From assembly GCA_026545765.1 (NCBI GenBank), contig CM048842.1:46509431-46573430 (forward strand): a DNA stretch of 64,000 bases, written 5' to 3'. The notes under the pieces are model-generated. The model ran no database searches and was not told the DNA's origin. It saw only the letters and a program-made list of their open reading frames with translations. Source of the DNA: Plantago major. Its lineage: Eukaryota; Streptophyta; Magnoliopsida; Lamiales; Plantaginaceae. Positions 19,851 through 31,556 of the stretch are shown piece by piece (the stretch's first letter is position 1; each line of letters opens with the position of its first letter). The position numbers and the translations under genes were made by a program.

Positions 19851-22644
19851 ATGTCCGGGAGCAATAGTCAGAACCCGTTTGAGGTACCCAGCTATGATGA
19901 TGCTATAGAATTAGGAACTAGGTCCGTGAATATGTCCCTATCCCTGGAGGAACTATTCACCGCAGGCTTTGGTTCCTCGAGAAATTCGGACGCTGGACAT
20001 GGGGTCCGAGCTGATGCCGTGCAGGACGGTCCTGCATGGGCTAGATCGCTGATCCAATCGCGGACTGTCGGGGGTGTCGGACCTTCCCGAGGTCCTAATG
20101 AGCCACATGTGGAGCGTGAGGATGATAGTGGCCGAGAAACGGACGAGGTCGAAATATTTGAGGCTGGAGAGGAAGATCGCGTCGTGGCAGGAGAAGGTCC
20201 GTCTATCCCCAGTACATCCTAGAGACCAGCAGATGTCGAAGATGATGAAGAAGATGATGAAGGGGATGATGATGAAGAGGAGGAAGAAGGTGATGAGTCT
20301 CCTGTTGCTCGTCCTCGGAGACGCAGTAATCGTCAAATCTCATTCCATCCTACTGGTCATGTCCGATCTGATATGCCTTTGGTTGCAGGGCGTGGCGCGA
20401 AAGCTGCGCGAATCAAGTTTCCGCGTCCTGCATCCGCTGTGGTGATAGCGGATGGATTTGGAGAACTTAATGCCGACGGACTTCTTCCCACGTGTCCGTC
20501 CAGAGTGAAGGCGGAAGATATCCCCGAATGGAGGCGGAAGTGGGAGATTCCTGATACTGTGGAGATCCTTGTCCCTGAGCCCGGACATGCCTTCTATAAT
20601 CCGCCAGCCGAATACATATGCGTGCACGAGGTGGCCCTGGCGTGTGGGTGGAAGCTTCCCATCGCCACGGAATTAAAGAGCATCTTGAATCACATCGGGA
20701 TCGGTCCGAGTCAGGTTATTCTCAAATCCTTGGGTACCCTCATCTGTTTCGCCGTTTTCTGCAAGAAGAAAGGGCAGCCCGTGAACTTTGAGAATTTCAG
20801 GCAGCTTTTCCATGTGTCATTCAGTCTAGGGAATCCACTATTCTATACATTCATGAATAGGAAGCCCTATAATTTCATCTCGGACTCTATTTCTTTGCTG
20901 GGGTCCAAATGGTGGGACAAGTACGTGTTCGTGCCGATGGCTCTGAAGCCTGGAGCATCCGAAAGGCATCGAGGGCAGTGGGAACTGCCCAATAAGTTTC
21001 TGAGGGATAGCATCCCGGACTGGCGCCCTCTCCCCAAGAATGTGGCTCCGTGGGTGGCTGCCATCCACAAAAAGCACGATCCTCCGACTTACCCATTCCA
21101 TGGATTAATCTGTCAGCCGCTGCCCAACTTGTGTGGGCTGACGGGTGAGGTCGAGGTCGGCGGGAGGACGGACTTCAGTAAGAATTAGATTACCTGAATT
21201 TTTATGCATTTTCTTCGTTGTGACCTCTTGTTCTGATTCCGTGTTTTATGCTTGTATTTCTTCGATAAGTTAGCTGTGTCTGATGCCTGTGGTTCAATAT
21301 GCAGCTTATTGGTTTGACTATATCATGTCGACTCTCCGGGAAAAGAAGAGGTTGCAGAGGGAGCTGCAGGCCCTAGAGGTGGCGGCTGGTCAAAGGACCC
21401 GAATCATCAACACTTCTACGGGTCTGCCCATGCCGGATCCGAAGAATGCCGCTGTGTTTGCCGCCGAAGAAGAAAGGTTGACCAAGGCGGGTGAGGACTC
21501 CCAGTCCTTGGCGGTGCCTGACAAGGGCAAGGCCCCTGCCACTCGGAGCAATACTACTCGGTCCCGAGCTCCTAGTGCTTAAGCTCCCGCACGGGAGACG
21601 CTTATGCGGGACGCCATTATCTCGGGGCGAAAAAGGGCGAAGACCTCCGAGGTCCCTGGTGCTGCGAAGAGGCAGCAGTTGGCTGCTATCCTGCCCATGG
21701 ACCAAGCTACTCTGGATAAGGAATACGAGCGCGCTTGTGGAGTCCCAGAAGTGCAGCGAGTCGGAGGGCTGGATGCTCTATACCAGCGGGTAAGTAGTTT
21801 GTCCTTGGTTTACTTGTTTTGTTCTTAATGTGATACAAATATAACTTGTATCTGCTCGGATGTTTCCCCAGCTCGGGTGTTTCATCAAGGCCATCCAGTG
21901 GAAGGCCGGTGAACGGGCTACCATTGAAGAGGACCTCCACAAGGCTGTGGCCACATCCGCGGACGAGGCGGAAAAGGTGAAATAGCTGGAGATGAGGCTG
22001 AAGGAGGAAGAGGTGAACTTCCACAAGTTGAAGACCAGCTGGGAGCAGATCAAGGCGGATCTTGACCACCAGGGTAGATTCGTCGATAAGGCGATGCAGG
22101 CCTTTCTAGACTTCAAGGATTTCCTAGTCGGAGGTCTCCAGTATGTCCGTCTGTATGCTGGCCGTGACTTCTTGAGGTCCGCTTCTTTCAAGTTCCTGAT
22201 GGTGGACAAATCAGATGCCTCCCGTCTGGATGGGTTTGTGTCCGTGATTGGGCAGCTTCATTCCAAGGGACTTCTTCCGCCGGATTTTGACTGGAAGGCG
22301 GAGGGGTTAATGCGAACGGCGTGGAAGTGCCCGTCGACAGTGTCTCGGACGAGCAACTGTCCGCATGCGAGTTCGCGGAGCTGGTCACCGAGGAAGGTGA
22401 GATTGAGATCCAAAACGGCGGACTTTTCCTCCCTAGGTGGATCCCAGAAGCTCTCTTAAAGGTGGGCTTCGTGCCCTTCAATGATTATCGAGCTTTCCTG
22501 CAGAAGTGGTTTGCCTTGCCTACCCGTGTTCTTGACATGCCCGCTGATTTCGACTTGTTTGCGCACGCCGAGGCTCTTGCTGCTGAAGCCACTGAAGGTC
22601 CCGACGCCGATGAAGCTGGTCCAAGCCGGACTTGGCCTAAGTGA
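19851..22644 (+). pseudogene. Antisense gene of the Tat element (PF04195-like 'putative gypsy type transposon' protein)
   Basis: The gene runs opposite to gag-pol. Exon 1 starts at ATG 19851 and is open in one frame to about 21177 apart from a TAG at 20220-20222. It begins with an acidic region and continues into a domain of about 270 residues (20373-21177) with features such as IPEWRRKWEIP, GWKLPI and KWWDKYVFV that I associate with Pfam PF04195. An intron at 21178-21304 (phase 1) leads to exon 2 (21305-21789), which has a TAA at 21580-21582. An intron at 21790-21871 (phase 0) leads to the last exon, with a TAG at 21983-21985 and a frameshift near 22312. The C-terminal part is predicted coiled coil plus the DASRLDGF region. 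The function of this family is unknown. Antisense genes between INT and 3' LTR are known in Tat elements. Confidence 0.8.
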
Positions 22645-22650
22645 CAAGAC

Positions 22651-22664
22651 CGGGGTATGCCCCG
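22651..22664 (+). terminator. Short hairpin after the antisense gene
   Basis: CGGGGTATGCCCCG, a 5-bp perfect stem with a TATG loop, stands 6 bp after the stop. A related CGGGTTATGCCCCG lies at 23436-23449 after the second antisense frame, and both are followed by TGTACC. It may be a shared 3'-end element. The type is my inference. Confidence 0.35.
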
Positions 22665-23053
22665 TGAGAATTCTGTACCCTTGTGGATGTTTATTTAATA
22701 CAGAACATGTTATGTATTCTTTTAAAATTCTAAATCATTCTGAGGGATGAATTCCTTCCGAGTTTCCCAAATGTTTGCTTACTGATGTCCTTATTTCCGT
22801 ACTGCGCGTTGTTGATATGCTGAGTCGCTTTGTAAATGACATCTCTTAAGAACTCGGATCGTTATTGCTTGTAGACATCATAGTAACGTCAAAACGTCTA
22901 TCAATTAGATCTTCGGAGTGTGCTCGTTGGAAAGCGCGAGTCTTCTAGAAGGAGGAATTTGAAACAGTGAAATGGTCATAATGACCACGTCTTTTCATCT
23001 CCCTAGTCGTCGGATGGTCGACAGATGGCGAGATCTGAATGACCTGTTGCGAC
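22665..23053. other. Spacer between the two antisense units of G1
   Basis: AT-rich sequence with no coding signal that I recognise. It probably contains the 3' UTR of the first antisense gene and the upstream region of the second. Confidence 0.4.
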
Positions 23054-23060
23054 TATAAAT
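23054..23060 (+). promoter_or_regulatory. TATA box of a second antisense unit
   Basis: TATAAAT lies 107 bp upstream of the ATG at 23161, in the same GACCACTATAAATAG-like setting as the first antisense promoter. Confidence 0.45.
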
Positions 23061-23160
23061 AAGGGTGTGGTAATTTTCCCTTTTTTCACCGCTATACTCC
23101 TTCTCAAATCCTCTTGTATTCTAGCTATTTCAGTATTTCGCATCAGTTAGCGTTTTGAGA

Positions 23161-23307
23161 ATGTCGGACTCGAGCGACGATGAATATGGCCACTGGGTGA
23201 ACTGCGCCTGCGGAAACATGCATCCGCCCATCTACCCGGGTAGGGGAACTTGGCGTGACCCGATCGTCCTGGACTTTGAAGGCGATGCCTTGAGTTGCCG
23301 AGAATAG
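23161..23307 (+). pseudogene. Second small antisense ORF of G1, unknown function
   Basis: The ATG at 23161 starts MSDSSDDEYGHWVNCACG and reads 48 codons to a TAG. The same frame then stays open for about 75 more codons, past the hairpin at 23436. A single CAG-to-TAG change would explain the stop. Features visible are an acidic Ser/Asp start and a CAC pair of cysteines. I do not recognise a family. The presence of a TATA box and a hairpin shared with the first antisense gene argues that it is a real transcription unit. Confidence 0.4.
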
Positions 23308-24581
23308 CCAGAGGCGGCGAAGAGGGCGTGGCGGACAGAAGTTGATCCGAAGGAGAATCAAGATCTGACAAAGCGCCCAGTCAGGGTGGCTCAGAATCCC
23401 AAGGTTCAACCTCCGGGAGGTGGTGATGTTCAAGGCGGGTTATGCCCCGTAGTAGCATGTACCTTTTTTCTTGCCTTTTGTCGGATTATAACAAATGTAT
23501 GTAGACGTTCGAACAATTTTGCATATATATAAGATTCGAACCTTTGCATCCGATAAGATGTCTACTTCTTCCCACGACTAAAAATGCCGGAAGGCGGTTG
23601 AGTAAATTCGAAATGCCAGTTTATCATTTGGCCCGCTTGAATGTGGTTAAGCGCAAAAGTGATCCATCCGTGTCGTACGGGAACAGTTGGGTCAAACCTG
23701 ACACCTAGCTGTGTGTGTGGCGGACGCAGATTGGTTGGAGTAGCCTATAAAAAGGCACGACCTCCTTGCCAAACCTAGATGAGTTGATCCAAACTCGTTT
23801 TTTCTTGCCTGTATAGTTAGGGCTTGTAAATTATCAAAGCCGGGGCTCTTCTCTTTTCTTCCGTTCCAACTTTAGTGATTCAAATCTCTCTCAAATTGGA
23901 AATGGTTTCCTAATTCAGAGAGAGTTTGAGCCTCTAAAGCCGGGTAGGCAGAAATCTTTTGCTGTGTGCCTCGTGGCTTCCACGGACCAGGATTTTGGCG
24001 ATGCCATGCCTTGGTGGCGTCCTGACGGAGTTCGTCGTGCTCTAACCATGTTCCTATGTGCAAGTAGATGGATATCCATGTGTCCGTGGAGCCTGCTGCA
24101 GTAGCGCGGAAGTCTATATTGTTGAAGGAACGATGCGCGCTGGAAGATGACGTATCTCCAGGGACATTCCTTGTATTTTTCTATTTGTAATGCGTCCTTA
24201 AGTCCAGATATCGATCCGTGACTGTAAGTAGCATTGACAGGATGATTTACAATCTGTCTTTGCAAGAAATATCGATCAACAAGTTCTGTAAGTCCAGATA
24301 TCGATCCGGGACTGTAATGCTCTGTTGTCTGTCTTGTCATTAGATACAAATATCTAGAAGTCATAAGTCGAAAGAAAGTTGTATTGATTTGTCGGAAATT
24401 CAATTACAACTTGTGGGCTCTGGGGCCAATGACAAAAGTATCAAACAGATCTGGCGGAGTTCCGTGTACTTGATAGTTAGAGTTCAAAATGACAAAAAAC
24501 ATAACTGATAGAGTTTTTGATGTACCATTGGTCGGGATCTAAGACGTCTAGTCAATCTGTCGGAGATTTGGGTTGCCATCA
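23308..24581. other. G1 3' region between the antisense units and integrase
   Basis: There is no sense-strand coding. A third antisense TATA-like box (TATAAAAA, 23746-23753) is followed by a leader-like stretch without a long ORF. A 26-bp direct repeat (AGTCCAGATATCGATCCG...) occurs at 24201-24226 and 24291-24316. Confidence 0.45.
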
Positions 24582-27500
24582 TTATGCGTAAAACTTCTGT
24601 AGATTTCTAGCGTTCCAAGTATGCTTGAGTGGATGCCCGTTCTCATCTTCTAATTCGTAATTCCCATTTGCTCTTGCTCCGACAATCTTGTAGGGTCCTT
24701 CCCAGTTGGGTTTGAGTTTGCCAACGTGTGCCAGAATGTCCGCACGGCGAAGTACTAGGTCTCCGACCTGTAAGTTGTTTGCTCGAACATTCTGGTTGTA
24801 AGCTCGGGCTGCCGTTGCTTGATATCTATGGATACTAGCCAATGCGTCCGTCCTTTTTCTGTTCCAAGATGTCCAGATCAAATATTCGTGCCTCGCGATT
24901 GGCAGACTCTTCGAACTCTTGGACTCTCATAATTTCAACAACAATCTCTGCTGGTATGACTGTCTCCGAGCCGTATACCAGGGCAAATGGAGTTTCCTTG
25001 GTCGCTGTCCGCGCAGTGGTGCGGTGAGCCCATAGCACGCCGTCGAGGTCGTCTGCCCAGTTTTCTTGGGAAGTCCTCAACCGCTTTTCAAGGATCTTCA
25101 CTATCGTTTTGTTGGTGGACTCAGCTTGTCCATTCGCCTGCGGATGTCCGACGGACGTGAATCGTTGTTCGACTTTAAAGGATTCCAGCCACTCTTTGAG
25201 TCTTTGGCCTGAAAATTGGGCGCCGTTGTCCGAGACAAGGACCCTAGGCAGGCCGAAACGGCAGATGATGTTCTTCCAAATGAATGTCCGTACCCTGCTC
25301 TCCGTGATAGTAGCAACTGCTTCTGCTTCCACCCACTTGGTGAAGTATTCCACAGCGACAATCATGAACTTTCTCTGCTGGGTACCCTTGGAAATGGTCC
25401 GACGATGTCGATTCCCCATTGGTCGAAAGGACACGCTATGATTGTCGGAATCATAGGTCTTGTCGGACGATGTGTAACGTTTGCATAGTACTGGCAATCT
25501 GCGCACTTTCGAGCATGGTTGGCGGAATCTTTGTCTATGCTAGGCCAGTAATATCCCTATCGTATGATTTTCTGGGCTAGAGTTCTTCCACCAGAATGAC
25601 TACCGCAGCTCCCGTTGTGTATTTGTTCCAGCACAGTTTTAGCCTCTTGCGGGCATAGGCATCTCAAGTGAGTGCCGGCAAAAGACCTCTTGTATAAGTC
25701 GCTTCCAAGGATAAAGTATCTATTGGCTCGACACTTCACTCTCCTTGATTCTGTCGGATCTATTGGAAGAGATCCGTTCTGTAGATAGTTCCAGATGTCG
25801 GTCATCTAATCTTTCTCTGGGTTTGTTACCATGACAGCCAGTGTCTGACTAATGACGGATGAGTGCGTTACAGTGAGCAGAATAACTCTTCTCGTATCCA
25901 GGGCCGCTGTCGTGGATGCGTATTTTGCTAAGGCATCTGCTCTTTCATTATTGACTCTATCAAACTTTTCCAGGGCGAACTCTTCAAAGAGGCTGGTTTC
26001 CTGTTTGAGTAGCTCAAGATATTTTATCATCGAAGGACCCTTGGTAGCAAAGGTCCCTGCAAGCTGAGCTGCTACTAGTTGTGAGTCCGTGTAAGCCTTG
26101 AGCTTGCGGACTTGGAGTGACCTAGCCAAGCGTAGCCCGACTAACAACGCTTCATATTCAGCCTCATTGTTGGTGACTTTGAATTCCAATGAAATTTCAT
26201 AGTCGAGTTCCGCGCCATCGGGGCTTTTAAGAAAAATCCCTATTCCTCCGACTCTTCCGGTGGAGGATCCATCCACTTCTAGCACCCAGATGTCCGAAGA
26301 GTGCTTCTTAGCTTGGGGATCTGCTTTCGGCTTAGGGGCTTCCAGGTGCTGTTCTTCATTTCCTTTGACTTCGGTTCCGGAGTTGCTAATATCTGATCCG
26401 TTCACAATATTGTCGAGGAGAAACATCCGGTTGATCCGAGTTTCCTCGCCTGATTCAAGTGAGGGCCGATTGATAAACTGAGCATCCTCGAAGTTTTCCG
26501 GCTGTAGCTTCAGCGGGATTGGCCTCTGTAGGACCTTTTTGGTAGCCAGACATTGCAGAATTTATCTGTCGGAGACTGTCTCTGAGTCCGTCTCAGGGTA
26601 TTCTACCAGGAAGTCGGCGAGAACTTGAGCTTTCTTGGCTGACGGAGCCTGGTAGCAAATGTCTTATTCGCTTAGCTCAATTGCCCACTTGGAGAGTCGT
26701 CCAGACTGGTCGGGTTTCCCCAAGACCTGTTTCAAAGGTTCCGCAGTTAGTACCACAATTTTATGAGATTTAAAGTATGCGAGTGTAAACCAAGGCGTAT
26801 GCGAGTTTCTCGATCTTCACGTATCTTGTCTCCGCCCCAGCAAGGGCTTTGCAAAGATAGTAAATCGGCAAATGCTCGTTAGCCTGAATCCGTACTAAGA
26901 CGGAACTCATTGCCTCTTCCATAATCGCTAGGTAGAGGTAGAGTGATTCTCCTTCGACGGGTTTGGATAGCAGTGGAGGGGAATGGAGGCATTCTTCAAT
27001 TTTTCGAACGCCTCAGAACATTCCGCGGTCCACACAAAGCTCTCTCCTTTCCGGAGGGTCTTGAAGAACGGAAGATTCTTTTCTGCTGATCGGGAAATAA
27101 AGCGACTTAAGGACATGAGACTGCCTAGGAGCCGATGTACCTCATTGAGGTTTTTCGGATGCGGAAAATCTAGGATTGCCTTGATTTTCTCGGGATTAGC
27201 GCTTATCCCCCTTTCCGTGACCATATATCCCAGAAATTTGCCTCCCTTCACCCCGAAGGCGCATTTCTCCGGATTTAGCTTCATTCCATATTTCCGCAGG
27301 ATAGCAAAGCATTTGTTCAAGTGGTGCACATGCTGCTCCTCTGTTTTACTTTTGACGAGCATGTCGTCCACATACACCTCCATCGTCTTTCCGATTTCAT
27401 CCTTGAACATCTGGTTCACCAGGCTTTGGTAGGTGGCTCCAGCATTCTTTAGGCCGAATGGCATTACCTTGAAGCAGTACACTCCTCCGGCCGCGAAGAA

Positions 27501-27917
27501 GGCTATTTTCTTAACGTCCTCCTTGGGCATCCGAATTTGGTAAAAGCCTTGGTACGCGTCCATGAAGCTCATCAGCGTGCATCCGGACGTGGAGTCCACT
27601 AGTTGATCTATCCGTGGTAATGGATAAGGATCCTTTGGACAGAACTTGTTCAGCCTCGTAAAGTCGTTACACATCCTCCACTTGTCTGGTGACTTCTCAA
27701 CCAGAACCACGTTGCAAACCCAATCGGAGTAGCGGACTTCTTCAATGTGTCCTGCTTGCAGGAGTCGGTCCACTTCTGCGGATATGATGGCGTCCTTGAT
27801 CGGACCAAAGTCTTTCCTCTTCTGTCGGATGTATTTGACCGAAGGATCCATGTTCAGACGGTGAACTGTAATCCTTGGGTCAATCCCCTTCAGATCGTCG
27901 GTACTCCAGGCGAACAC
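24582..27917 (-). pseudogene. pol: pol of G1: RT, RNase H, archaeal-type RNase H, integrase
   Basis: RT occupies about 27917-26928 with its YVDD box at 27374-27363. The classical RNase H follows (26927-26500) and is broken by stops. A second RNase H at about 26300-25860 has the acidic residues in DGSS, EYEALL, TDSQ and RADALA. This archaeal-type duplicate is known from Tat elements. Integrase has the HHCC finger around 25640-25480, then Asp in GIDIVG, Asp in VSDNG and Glu in GQAES, and a C-terminal GKLKPNWEGPYKI segment (GPF/Y-like module) ending at 24582. Frames are interrupted near 26810, 26670, 26560, 25804, 25557 and 25390, so it is not functional as read. Confidence 0.92.
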
Positions 27918-27929
27918 ATCGCTGTTTTC

Positions 27930-30645
27930 TCAGAGGCAAGTGATGAGCTTCATCTCTACTTCCACATTCATTTCGGTTCCGATCCTGGTTTTCTTCCCGG
28001 GATCGCCAGCGATGATCTCGATTTCTTTAAGGGTCTCATGGGGCTCAATTCGTGTCGTTCTAGGAAATTTTTCCTTCTGGCTTCCTACGCCGACATGTGA
28101 GTCCTCTTTTCTGGGCGGAAGGATAGTGGGCGCGTTAGGAGTCATGGTGACTGCCAGCACGGGCGCGGATGCCCTCCTTGTGGACATAATGTAACACTCC
28201 CACGCTTCTCTGATATTCCCAAGCTCTTGTCCGATTCCGAAGGCTGTTGGGAACTTCATCCTGTTGTGGAGGGTAGAGGAAATAGCCCGGAACTGATTGA
28301 GACCTGGGCGTCCGAAGATGGCGCTGTAGTCAAAAGTTTGTTCGACCACCACGAAGCGAACCTCTTGTGTCACCCTTGCCGGAAAGGTGCCGAGCGAAAC
28401 ATGTAACATGATACTTCCGAGAGGTCGCACAGTTCCTCCTCCGAATCCTAATATGGAGGTGAGCACTCTGCCATATCGAATTCTACCTAATGCCATCTGA
28501 TCCAGTGTGCTTTTAGAGATGATGTTCGAGGAACTCCCAGTGTCAACCAAGATCTTATTTACGCGATAGGTTGCAATGGTCAGAGAGACCACCAGTGGAA
28601 CATCCGGGTTTTCGATGTCTTCTCCTCCTGACGTAGGAGGAGGGATTTCACTGTCATCAAAAGATATGACGTTAGTGCCTGGAATTGCCGGATCAGCATA
28701 CGCTCGGTCATTATTCCGGAGATTCTGGGCGGTCCGCTCTCTTGCGTTCCTGCTATCGCCTCCCGTCGGTCCTCCTGCGATTGTGTTGATCACCCCGCTG
28801 TATGGGGCGTTCTCCATTTCAACATCATCTACATATGTGTAAGAGCGTTGATCCAAACGGGGCGGATAGTTGACTGGCGGAGGGGGAAGAGGCAATAAGT
28901 GGGGCGGTAGTTCCGTCCTCTTCTCCTCCCTTCTTTGTTCCATTCTTTCATGCCTGGCAGGTCCGCCCTCATTGATATGTTCCTTCAATTTCCCATCTCT
29001 TACCAGATGTTCCACCTCTGTCTTTAGTTGAATGCAATCGTCAGTTTCGTGTCCGCGACACTTGTGGAACTTGAAGTAGCCTTTTCCATTCTTATGCTTA
29101 CGTCCGTGGTAAGAGGTTTTCGGCCACTGGACATCCAGCTTCTTCTCGATGATAGTTTCCAAGATGTCGGATCTTGGTCTGTTGAGCCGGGTATAGTCCG
29201 CATATCGCCTTGGCGGACTTCTCTCCCTGTGAAAACCTCTGTCTCTTTGATCCTTTCTCGAATCAAATTTTACCGGACGTTGATCTTGCTTCACTGGGTC
29301 CTTGGCCTTCTTGGAGCTGGCTCTTACTGGAACGTTCCGCCGGTATTCTTCTCCGTACAGCACTTCTTCACAGATATCTTCTAAGTACTTTTCGCTTCTG
29401 ATCTCTTGGCTTGAGAGTTTTCTTCGGAGTTCCGGGTTGAGAGTATTAGAATACAGGTGACGGACCCGTTTTTTAATACTGTGTGGCTCGACCCAAAGAA
29501 CCTCCGTGTGAAATCGATCCAAGAAAGTCCTTAAATCCTCGTGCTCTCCCTGTATAACGCCTGCCAGATATTACACCGTGCATTTTCTCCTCTTTGACTT
29601 CCCGAATCGTTCCAGAAACTTAGTAGATAGGTCCGCGTAGTACTGTATTGATTTGTTTGGCAGAGAGGTATACCAATCCATGGCAGTTCCAAAGAGAGTG
29701 GACGAGAAAGTGAGGGCTTTCGTGTCGTCGCTCATCCCCCTTAGAATCCATCTTGCTGTTATACCTGGTTAAGTGACCCATGGGACAAGCGTCCCCATAG
29801 TAGTATTCCAGGTGTGGGATCACTTGATCTGAATTCCTGTTTCTCTCCTTCTCCCTCATGATGCTGTCACACAAGGGATTTGGTGCACTGGTAGTTATCT
29901 GCTCGTGGTTTTTCACCAGACGCCCAAGGCTTTGAATTTGACCTTCCAGAGCCAGTTGCTGGGCATAGATCTCGTCGGCCGTCACGATTTCCCCTGTCCT
30001 CGGATGTGTGGCTACATCCGCGGGTCGTTCGTTTACGCAGACTCTTGGGACAATTTTTGCGACTTGATCTCTAACTCTCGGAGGTACCGACAGAGGTACT
30101 TCAGGGCCTCTATTATTCCTCTCTTGGCGCTCTCTCCTTCCATGATAGCTTCCTTCCCCTCGGACTTGAGAAGCTGAGGCCCTCCTGTCCAACAGATCTC
30201 GCAAGTCCTCCTGGGGTTGCTGATCCCCTAATCTCTGCTGGATTGGGCGTTGCCCGTTAGCAGACAACGCTAGCTCTGCCTGAGGAGGCGTAACCATTGG
30301 CGGAGTGGCTTGCTGTGGAGGGGCATTGTTAGAGCCCAGGCACCCTTGGATGATCGTCAGCAGTCTGTCGAACTGCATCTCGCTCAATCCGAGGTCGTCA
30401 GTGCGGACCGTGCGTCCATCAGGCATGGTGAATTGTTGGCTTGTGGGTGGGCCTTGAGCTCCTGTCGGAGAAGCTCGTGCCGTGCCTTCTTCCGAGGAAG
30501 GACTGGCTGTGCATCCTTCACTTGGATATCTTTCTCTTGCCATTGCTGCCCTGCGTCCCCGGGTGGGCGTACGTCCCCGCGGGCGCGGTGGAGGAGTTCT
30601 TACGTTTGTAGTACTAGCCCTTGCCGTTCATCTCGATCTTTCCAT
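27930..30645 (-). pseudogene. gag: gag-protease of G1
   Basis: The homologous frame in E shows that the start is the ATG at 30645. In G1 codon 6 is TGA where E has CGA, so the ATG at 30543 is only a downstream start. The protein has a proline/arginine-rich N-terminus, a capsid region, a frameshift near 29740 (the copy in E reads through), a Cys/His knuckle-like motif FHKCRGHETDDC near 29050, and an aspartic protease with DTGSS near 28540. It supplies particle protein and maturation protease. Confidence 0.88.
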
Positions 30646-30680
30646 TGGTTCAATCGAAACACCAATGCTTTTTGTAAAAA

Positions 30681-30698
30681 TTCCCACAGACGGCGCCA
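30681..30698 (-). promoter_or_regulatory. Primer-binding site of G1
   Basis: On the minus strand TGGCGCCGTCTGTGGGAA starts three bases after the 5' LTR. The first ten bases fit the 3' end of tRNA-Asp, the primer used by several Tat and Athila elements. Element E has the same site at 61498. Confidence 0.8.
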
Positions 30699-30701
30699 AA
30701 A

Positions 30702-31551
30702 TGCTGAGGGGTAAACCTCAACACCAACTAACTTAAACCACTACAAATATCCTGAGCTCGATCCCACCTCCAGCTAGAGGTCCGAGGCACCACTTCACTG
30801 CTTGCGTACCTGAAAGGACTAAGTGGGGGGGTGGTGGTTAGAACGGGATATCCGTATTGCCTGAATCAATCCGGAGGGAGGCTTTACTCAAGAGAGAGTT
30901 GAGAGCTCTCAATGTAATGGTTTATGAGGAAGGTTACTGTATCCGACCAGTGGATTCTTCTTACCTGGGGGTCTTTGACCCTGTGTTCTATTTATAGTTA
31001 TCGAGTACTTATGGCGAGGCTCATAAGGTGATGCAAAGTGTACGATCCAGATTTGGACACCAATGCTACCTTCGGCCCATGGCCCATTAGTGCACAGTAG
31101 TCTAATACCGGTTAAAGGGCCTGGGAGGGTAGTTTGGACCTTTTCCCGCTGAGAGTACTGTTCCGCCCGTTGGGTCCGTGTTAGTTCCTCGGACAGATCT
31201 GTCTGTCTGGTTGATCTGTCCTTGGCCAACTCTGGATGTCCGAGCCTAGAGTTCCATGGAAGTATCTCAGTGGTTCTGTTATGTACGTTTGGGCTTATTG
31301 CGATAGTGGTGACCGAGATTCTCTCGTCTGGTCCGTAAGGCACCTTTGTACTGACATGGTCAGGTTTGGAAGCCTTTCCTTAGCAAGCTCGGACTAGCTG
31401 TGGAGGTTAATGACTTCAGCGTACTGTTCGAATCACTTTGGGCGGACCATGTGAGGTCGGACCAGTACTGAATTGGCCAGTTAAGCCGTGATGCGCTCTA
31501 GGACACGCTCTATGGCGCCCTTAACGGATTGGACGTATGTCCGTAATAACA
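30702..31551 (-). repeat. 5' LTR of G1
   Basis: The 850-bp partner of 17797-18644 has TG...CA termini. Its minus-strand TATA box is TATTTATA at 30989-30996 on the plus strand. Confidence 0.93.
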
Positions 31552-31556
31552 ATCTG
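31552..31556. repeat. Target-site duplication of G1, right copy
   Basis: ATCTG is identical to 17792-17796. Sirevirus sequence resumes here. Confidence 0.92.

Larger units (their letters stand above)
17797..31551 (-). mobile_element. Element G1: complete Tat-type Ty3/gypsy retrotransposon
   Basis: The element is 13,755 bp with LTRs of 850 and 848 bp, a 5-bp duplication, a tRNA-Asp-like primer site, gag-PR, RT, RNase H, a second archaeal-type RNase H, INT, a long 3' region with antisense genes, and a polypurine tract. RT before INT defines Ty3/gypsy. The extra RNase H and the antisense PF04195-like gene are established marks of the Tat lineage. The LTRs are very similar, so the insertion is relatively recent and postdates element B. 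All open frames carry stops or frameshifts. Confidence 0.93.

Noticed and set aside
20838-21101. Minus-strand ORFs overlapping the antisense gene of G1
   Set aside because: They are shadows of the PF04195-like frame, with no independent conservation or motifs.
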